A DNA stretch of 9,263 bases. It comes from JAULUH01 sp032111745. GTDB lineage: Bacteria; Chloroflexota; Anaerolineae; JAAEKA01. The translations under genes were made by a program, and so were the position numbers. Shown piece after piece: positions 4,672-9,263 of the stretch; position 1 is the stretch's first letter, and every line of letters begins with the position of its first letter. The stretch spans positions 1-9,263 of the forward strand of contig JAULUH010000434.1 of the NCBI GenBank assembly GCA_032111745.1. Direction: 5' to 3'. The notes below the pieces were generated by a model. It had not been told where the DNA came from. It searched no databases and was given only the letters and a program-made list of their open reading frames with translations.

Positions 4672-6918
4672 ATGTCTATTCAGACTGGCGGTCGAGGGCG
4701 CTACTGGGGCCACCTGCTGGCGCTGGCGCTGTATCTGGTGCTGGCCCTGCTCACCACCTGGCCCCTGGCGACGCAGCTGGGCAGCGCCATCCCCGGGGAT
4801 GGTTTCGACGGCTGGCAGAACTATTGGAATCTATGGTGGATGAAACAGGCGTGGCTGGTAGAGCACGGGTCGCCCTACTTCACCGACATGCTGCACTACC
4901 CCACGGGGGCGGACCTGCGCTTCCAGACCATGGCCCCATTCAACGGCCTGGCCTTTCTGCCGGTGCAGTTGGCAGGCAACGTGTTTCTGGCCTACAACGC
5001 AGCGATACTATTCAGCTTCGTGATTGGCGGATATGGCGCATATCTGTTGGCGCAATACGCGTTGGGCGGGGCTCGGGCACAATGCAGGTGGGGAGGGCGC
5101 GCAGGTGTGGCTAGGGCCGCCTTTGTGGCCGGCGTGGTCTATGGCTTCTCGCCCTATCATTTCGCGCACCTGCTGGGACACCTGCAACTCATCTCGCTGC
5201 AGTGGATTCCCTTCTACGTGCTTTACCTCTTACGGGGTCTTGACCGCTCCCGGTCTACGACAGCGCGATCTGTCGCGGGGGACACCATCAAGGCGGCCTT
5301 TTTCCTCATCCTGGTGGGCCTGTGTGACTGGTATTATGTCATGTACTGCCTACTGTTTACCGCAGTGGCGCTGCTAGTGGCCCTGGCACAGCGAAGGCTG
5401 AGCTGGCGAGGGCTTGGCCTGGTGGTAGGGACAGGAGCAATCTTCTTGGTAGTGCTTTCTCCCCTGCTGGTATCGATGGTCAGGGGAGCGCAGTCCTGGG
5501 CAGGCACCTCCCTACTGCGCGACTACAGAGAGACCCTGACGCTCTCGGCGGACCTGTTAGCCTTCATCACACCGCAGGTCTTTCATCCCATTTGGGGGAA
5601 GTGGGCAGCGTCCCACAGCGCGGCTTTCAACGCAACCGCCAGCGAGTTCACAGTCTTTGCCGGATTTACAGTACTGGTGTTGGCATTGGTAGCTCTAATT
5701 GCTACACGAAAATTACACACAAACAAAGCAGGTGCTCATTTAATCGACAGCGATACTGGACCCGCCGGCTACTCAGGCACCAACCCGCTCGTGTTATGGC
5801 TGGTGGCGGCAATAACATTTGGTGTGCTAGCGTTGGGACCGGTGCTGCACATCAATGGGCGAAGCGAGCTACTGCCCGGAGGCGGGCAGATCCCGCTACC
5901 TTACGCGGTGCTTTACGAATTAGTCCCGTTCATCAAGCTTAGCCGATCGGTCAGCCGGATGGATGTGATGGTCATGTTGGCCCTGGGCGTCCTGGCGGCG
6001 TTCGGCACCTATGGGCTTGGCTGCTGGCTGGCACAGAAGGCCCCGGCTCATGCGCGGCAGATGGTGATAGGGGTGCCCGTGGCCGCTACAGCCCTGATTC
6101 TGTTTGAGTTCCTGCCGGTGCCCTACCCTACCAGCCCAGCTGACACGCCTGCGTGGTACAAGCAGCTGTCCGCGGATAGCGATCAACGGGCCGTGCTCAA
6201 CCTGCCAGCCAACTGGCCGCGCCCGACCGACCTCCTGTATCAGACCGAGCACGGCAAGCCAATTGCCACGGGCTACATCACCCGGGATGACCCCAGCACG
6301 CTGTGGGAACGCGCTCCGGTGATTGGCCACTACCGCTGGCTGGGAGAAGACATTCATACACAGGGCTTCGACCTGAGCGGCCAGGGAATCCAGGTATTAC
6401 ATGATCTGCTAGGGGTGGGATGGGTGGTATTGGACCGCTACCAGATGCCAGGGGGACAGGAACGAGAGATAACGGAGGCTTTGACGCAGGAGGTGTTCGC
6501 GACCAGTGGCGTTCAACCGCTATACGAAGACGAACGCATCACGGTTTACGCGGTACCGGAGCCAGGCCAAAAGGGGCCGTTTATCGTGCTGGGGCCGGAT
6601 TGGGCCCCGCGGCAGGTAGATGGGGAAGGCAGCGTGTGGCGGGAGCTAGCGGCAGGGCAAGCCGCGAGCTTCCAGGTGGTTCACCCGGGGGATAGCCCAC
6701 TAACGCTGGAGGTAGTTGCCGAGGCACAAGCCGGGGGATCGCTGCGCCTGCTCAGCGCCGTGGGTGAGGAGATCGCGACGTGGATCACGACCGGGCCGCA
6801 GAGGGAGACCCTGTCTGTCGCGTTGCCGGCATCACCGGATAACATCTATACCCTGCGCTATGACGGTGCTCCGGGAAGCGCAGCCCTCGTAGCGATGCTT
6901 GGCGTGTCCTATCCGTAG
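4672..6918 (+). CDS. Polytopic membrane protein, GT-C glycosyltransferase-like, with C-terminal exterior domain
   Basis: A 748-residue integral membrane protein. The first hydrophobic helix (about 12-34) is followed by an exterior loop with PGDGFDGWQNYWNLWWMKQAW (41-61); such an acidic loop after the first helix is where GT-C enzymes hold their catalytic Asp. About ten hydrophobic segments can be picked out, near 12-34, 104-130, 147-160, 171-190, 206-240 (probably two), 247-270, 326-345, 372-392, 432-454 and 464-483. From about 490 to the end it is soluble, probably outside the membrane, with beta-rich sequence late on. Known GT-C enzymes move sugars from polyprenyl-phosphate donors to proteins, lipids or polymers. 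No characterised family is firmly recognised, and YfhO-like or uncharacterised membrane families are alternatives. It starts 5 bp after the fchA stop with only a weak SD (AGAG at 4665-4668), so translation is probably coupled. Confidence 0.75.
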   Translation: MSIQTGGRGRYWGHLLALALYLVLALLTTWPLATQLGSAIPGDGFDGWQNYWNLWWMKQAWLVEHGSPYFTDMLHYPTGADLRFQTMAPFNGLAFLPVQLAGNVFLAYNAAILFSFVIGGYGAYLLAQYALGGARAQCRWGGRAGVARAAFVAGVVYGFSPYHFAHLLGHLQLISLQWIPFYVLYLLRGLDRSRSTTARSVAGDTIKAAFFLILVGLCDWYYVMYCLLFTAVALLVALAQRRLSWRGLGLVVGTGAIFLVVLSPLLVSMVRGAQSWAGTSLLRDYRETLTLSADLLAFITPQVFHPIWGKWAASHSAAFNATASEFTVFAGFTVLVLALVALIATRKLHTNKAGAHLIDSDTGPAGYSGTNPLVLWLVAAITFGVLALGPVLHINGRSELLPGGGQIPLPYAVLYELVPFIKLSRSVSRMDVMVMLALGVLAAFGTYGLGCWLAQKAPAHARQMVIGVPVAATALILFEFLPVPYPTSPADTPAWYKQLSADSDQRAVLNLPANWPRPTDLLYQTEHGKPIATGYITRDDPSTLWERAPVIGHYRWLGEDIHTQGFDLSGQGIQVLHDLLGVGWVVLDRYQMPGGQEREITEALTQEVFATSGVQPLYEDERITVYAVPEPGQKGPFIVLGPDWAPRQVDGEGSVWRELAAGQAASFQVVHPGDSPLTLEVVAEAQAGGSLRLLSAVGEEIATWITTGPQRETLSVALPASPDNIYTLRYDGAPGSAALVAMLGVSYP

Positions 6919-6933
6919 AGAGTGTGAGGGCAT

Positions 6934-6952
6934 GGGCGGGGAGACCCCGTCC
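6934..6952. repeat. GC-rich hairpin after the membrane-protein gene
   Basis: GGGCGGGG (6934-6941) and CCCCGTCC (6945-6952) pair over 8 bp, including one G-T wobble, around a 3-nt loop AGA. CCTACGGCGGG follows, with no T-tract. It begins 15 bp after the stop of the preceding gene and could end the fchA operon, but it also resembles the hairpin at 728-761 (shared TGGGCGGG and GGAG-purine-CCC core), so an interspersed palindromic element is an equal possibility. Confidence 0.5.
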
Positions 6953-6970
6953 CTACGGCGGGAAAGGCTC

Positions 6971-6999
6971 TTGACAAATGCACCGAGGCCATATACTAT
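6971..6999 (+). promoter_or_regulatory. Promoter of the lipoprotein gene
   Basis: A perfect TTGACA (6971-6976) is followed by overlapping -10 candidates: TATACT at 6992-6997 (5 of 6 matches, 15-bp spacer) or TACTAT at 6994-6999 (4 of 6, 17-bp spacer). Transcription would begin near 7005, about 80 nt before the ATG, giving the lipoprotein its own promoter separate from the fchA operon. Confidence 0.6.
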
Positions 7000-7085
7000 G
7001 CATCACTTGTGTCGTGACTCAGCGCACCTGACTATGAGGGCGCCGATCCGAACGATCCAGTGGAATCAATGAGGAGACGACCTAC

Positions 7086-8276
7086 ATGCGACGACTGATG
7101 CTGCCCCTGGTATTGATAGCATTGATGATGGCCCTGCTGGCGGCTTGTGGCGGTGGCCCGGAGGACACCGACTCTGCCGAGCCGGAGGTAGTGGCAACGA
7201 CGGCACCGGCACCCGCTCAGGCTGCTACAGCAACCCCTATGCCACCTACAGCGACGCCAGTGCCGCCCACGGCAACGCCAGTGCCAGCCACAGAGGAGGC
7301 CGCGGGCGAACCCGAGCCCACCATGAGCGCCGCGGAGCTGTCGGCGTTGCAGAAGCTGGCCAGCTTTCGCACAATGCTCAGCTTCGCTAGCGAAGGCACA
7401 GATGCCGACGGCAAGCCCGTGAAGGACACCACGGAGATGATCACGGAGTACGTGAAGGAACCGCCAGCCCGGCGCCTGACGATGACAATCACCGACAGCG
7501 ATGCGGAGAATCCTGAGCAGCCCCAAACGATGGAAATGGTGGAGAAGGATGGCACGGTGTACATGAAGGCTGACGACCAATGGATCAGCATCGGCGCCGA
7601 GTCCTCCCCCTTCAGCGACCCGGACATGCGATTCTTGATGGACAGCGGTCTCCTCTTCGACGACCTGCAGGGATTGGAGCGGGTACGGCCCGACGAGAAG
7701 GTCAACGGTATCGACAGCCGGCACTACAAATTCTCTGATACAGCGTTGGCCGGCTGGCTGGCGCTCAGCGCCGACTCCAACGCCGAGGTTGACGGAGATG
7801 TATGGATCGCGAAGGACGGTGGTTATCTCACCCGTTACGTGCTGGCCATGCAGGTGACAGACGGCAGTGGCGGAGCGCTGGCCCCCAACCTGGCCAATGG
7901 CACAGTGACCATGAGCTATGAGCTCAACGACGTCAACAAGCCTATCACCATTGAGCTGCCCGAGGATATCGCGGGCGGGCTTTCCATGAAAGGCTTCGAC
8001 GCCGACAATCCCTTCCCCGTGCCGGACGACGGGATGGTGATGATGTCCAGCCCGGAAGCCACGATGTTGCAGACTGCCCTGAGTTCGGAGGATGCAGTGG
8101 CGTTTTACGAGAAGGCCCTTACCGACCTGGGTTGGAACAAGAACGACGAGGAGTCGATGGCTGTCGGTGGCCTGGTTTCGCTGGTTTTCGACAAGGCCGG
8201 CAGCCGGCTCAGCCTCATCCTGACGTCTGAGGGTGCCGGTCCAGGACTAACGCAGATCATGGCCGCTGTGGAGTAG
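7086..8276 (+). CDS. Secreted lipoprotein with LolA/LppX-like body
   Basis: A 396-residue exported lipoprotein. A type II signal peptide (MRRLMLPLVLIALMMALLAAC) has lipobox LAAC with Cys21 as the lipidated residue. Residues 22-80 form a Pro/Thr/Ala/Glu-rich linker with the heptad PPTATPV repeated at 53-59 and 60-66. The body (about 81-296) has features of LolA/LppX/LprG-like sheets: repeated short strands, DGTVYMKADDQWISI (155-169), VNGIDSRHYKFSDT (206-219), VDGDVWIAKDGGYLTRY (235-251) and TVTMSYELNDVNKPITIELPEDI (273-295). The last 70 residues form a second small unit (EDAVAFYEKALTDLGW ... LSLILTSEGAG). Related folds bind lipids or lipid-linked sugars, so cargo binding at the membrane surface is a reasonable inference. 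GAGGAG (7071-7076) lies 9 nt before the ATG. It is transcribed alone from its own promoter. Confidence 0.85.
   Translation: MRRLMLPLVLIALMMALLAACGGGPEDTDSAEPEVVATTAPAPAQAATATPMPPTATPVPPTATPVPATEEAAGEPEPTMSAAELSALQKLASFRTMLSFASEGTDADGKPVKDTTEMITEYVKEPPARRLTMTITDSDAENPEQPQTMEMVEKDGTVYMKADDQWISIGAESSPFSDPDMRFLMDSGLLFDDLQGLERVRPDEKVNGIDSRHYKFSDTALAGWLALSADSNAEVDGDVWIAKDGGYLTRYVLAMQVTDGSGGALAPNLANGTVTMSYELNDVNKPITIELPEDIAGGLSMKGFDADNPFPVPDDGMVMMSSPEATMLQTALSSEDAVAFYEKALTDLGWNKNDEESMAVGGLVSLVFDKAGSRLSLILTSEGAGPGLTQIMAAVE
7242..7283 (+). repeat. Two-copy 21-bp coding repeat (PPTATPV) in the lipoprotein linker
   Basis: Two in-frame 21-bp units encode PPTATPV twice, with mostly synonymous differences between copies (ACAGCGACGCCAGTG against ACGGCAACGCCAGTG). 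A looser TATPM precedes them. Such Pro/Thr linkers commonly tether lipoprotein domains away from the membrane, and copy number can vary between strains. Confidence 0.7.
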
Positions 8277-8296
8277 GAAGTGATCGGCCTGCGCGG
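8277..8296. other. 20-bp convergent gap between lipoprotein and glycosyltransferase stops
   Basis: The two genes end facing each other with only 20 bp between stop codons and no hairpin plus T-tract. Transcripts probably run into each other's 3' ends or rely on factor-dependent termination. Confidence 0.5.
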
Positions 8297-9263
8297 TCAT
8301 CGATCTGGTGCCATGGGCGCCATGTCCAGCACCTGGCGATAGGCAGCAAGGGTTTTGCGAGCGACAAGAGGCCAGGAGTAGCGTTCGTGCACCATGTCCA
8401 GGGCGCGCTCGGCGCGTTGCCTGGCCTCTGGCTGGTTTTGCAGGGTACGGATGATGCCCCAGGCAAGAGCCTCTACGTCCTCCGGATCCACGGTGATGCC
8501 AGTCACGCCGTTGGAGACTACCGAGCCCAAGCCACCGACATTGCTCACCACCAGGGGCGTGCCGGCGGCCATAGCTTCCAGGGCCACAATACCAAACGGC
8601 TCGTAACGGCTGGGGAAGACGGTACAGTCGGCGACCATGTAGAGGTAGTCGCGCTGCTCATAGGAGAGATATCCGGTGAGCTGAACGTGTCTAGCCAGGC
8701 TCATCTCCCGCACCCGGTGCTCGAGCTGGTCCGCCATGGGCCCGGTGCCGCCGATCACGAAGCGCGCCGTGGGGACCTGTTCCAACACGCGTGGCACGGC
8801 TTCCACCAGGAGGTCTGTTCCCTTCTCGAAGACCAGCCGGCCGACGTTGAATACCAGTTGCTCACCAGGTGCGGCATATGCGGCGCGGAAGGCTCTCAAG
8901 TCACGGTTGCGCAGCGCATCAAACTGCGCGGAATACACACCATTGGGAATCACGAGGATCTTGTCATAGGATGTCTCGAAATACTCATGAACCTCTTGCG
9001 ACATGGCATCGCTGCAGGTGATCACGGCTTCGGCATCCTGCACCAGCGCGTTCTCAGCCATGTCGATGTCGCGCGCCAGGTTCTCATGCAGAGATCCGCG
9101 CCAGCGGCCACGCTCAGTGGCATGAATAGTAGCTAGCAAGGGGACGTGGAGGGAATCATGCAGGGCCTCTGCAGCAAAACCCACCAACCAGTCGTGAGCA
9201 TGGACAAGGTCCAGTCGCCCATAGGATGCCAGTACCTCGCCAGCAGCGTCCACCAAACGCTGG
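8297..9263 (-). CDS. GT4-family glycosyltransferase, C-terminal part
   Basis: A GT-B fold retaining glycosyltransferase, cut by the right edge; the frame is open to 9262, so the TTG at 9256 is not the real start. Counting from the codon at 9256, the fragment opens in the N-terminal Rossmann domain (LDLVHAHDWLVGFAAEAL, 15-32; TIHATERGR, 43-51; VITCSDAM, 78-85; VIPNGV, 102-107). It continues into the donor-binding domain (FNVGRLVFEKGTDLL with Arg140 and Lys145; VIGGTGP; FPSRYEPFGIVALEAMAAGTPLV), with the E-x7-E pair at Glu219 and Glu227. These are the phosphate- and sugar-nucleotide-contacting positions of GT4. HAHDW and IHATERGR are also seen in glycogen/starch-synthase-like and alpha-maltosyltransferase-like members, so alpha-glucan synthesis is possible, as is exopolysaccharide or glycolipid synthesis. 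The acceptor is unknown. Confidence 0.9.
   Translation of the reverse strand, partial: QRLVDAAGEVLASYGRLDLVHAHDWLVGFAAEALHDSLHVPLLATIHATERGRWRGSLHENLARDIDMAENALVQDAEAVITCSDAMSQEVHEYFETSYDKILVIPNGVYSAQFDALRNRDLRAFRAAYAAPGEQLVFNVGRLVFEKGTDLLVEAVPRVLEQVPTARFVIGGTGPMADQLEHRVREMSLARHVQLTGYLSYEQRDYLYMVADCTVFPSRYEPFGIVALEAMAAGTPLVVSNVGGLGSVVSNGVTGITVDPEDVEALAWGIIRTLQNQPEARQRAERALDMVHERYSWPLVARKTLAAYRQVLDMAPMAPDR

Noticed and set aside
7034..7072. 12-residue frame (MRAPIRTIQWNQ) ending on the lipoprotein Shine-Dalgarno
   Set aside because: No ribosome binding site, very short, and nothing distinguishes it from chance.
7032..7724. 230-codon minus-strand frame opposite the lipoprotein gene
   Set aside because: It is antisense to a gene with signal peptide, lipobox, promoter and good SD; its His/Arg/Gly/Cys-rich translation is an artefact of the Pro/Thr repeat region.
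1..9263. CRISPR array, insertion sequence, phage, tRNA or toxin-antitoxin locus
   Set aside because: No regularly spaced direct repeats with unique spacers, no transposase or integrase motifs, no cloverleaf-like sequence and no recognisable toxin-antitoxin pair were found when reading both strands.

Overview
The window is GC-rich bacterial DNA (roughly 60% G+C by eye). Its style suggests a member of the Chloroflexota, perhaps Anaerolineae-like. The clues are a secreted lipoprotein with a Pro/Thr/Ala linker of PPTATPV repeats, a stand-alone cyclodeaminase-type folate enzyme, a large multi-span membrane protein of a kind common in that phylum, GTG-initiated lon, and GC-rich intergenic hairpins. 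This assignment is an inference; there is no rRNA or other phylogenetic marker here.

Left part, minus strand. A truncated amidohydrolase of the TrzA/AtzA/MtaD deaminase group runs off the left edge. It is preceded by a long leader holding a good sigma-70-type promoter and a possible 24-residue hydrophobic small ORF. The 467-bp gap up to lon also holds a tract of degenerate 10-bp-period repeats, G-rich sequence and a perfect 13-bp hairpin just past the lon stop. Next comes a tight hsp20-lon operon (5-bp gap) with its own extended -10 promoter: a small heat-shock holdase followed by an ATP-dependent protease, a protein quality-control pair.

Middle, plus strand. Divergent from hsp20 is a two-gene unit: fchA (methenyl-THF cyclohydrolase / formimino-THF cyclodeaminase family) and, 5 bp later, a 748-residue polytopic membrane protein resembling GT-C glycosyltransferases with a large C-terminal extracytoplasmic part. 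The 225-bp divergent spacer carries both promoters and small inverted repeats with GTCT/AGAC half-sites.

Right part. A short spacer has a GC hairpin resembling the one after lon, then a promoter with a perfect TTGACA box. It drives a monocistronic lipoprotein with a LolA/LppX-like body. Convergent to this, 20 bp away, is the C-terminal 321 codons of a GT4 glycosyltransferase that runs off the right edge.

I see no CRISPR array, transposase, integrase, phage gene, toxin-antitoxin pair, tRNA or rRNA. Most of the window is ordinary housekeeping and envelope content. The best leads are the small hydrophobic ORF in the amidohydrolase leader, the two related GC hairpins, the divergent-promoter inverted repeats, and the unexpected pairing of a folate enzyme with a membrane protein.
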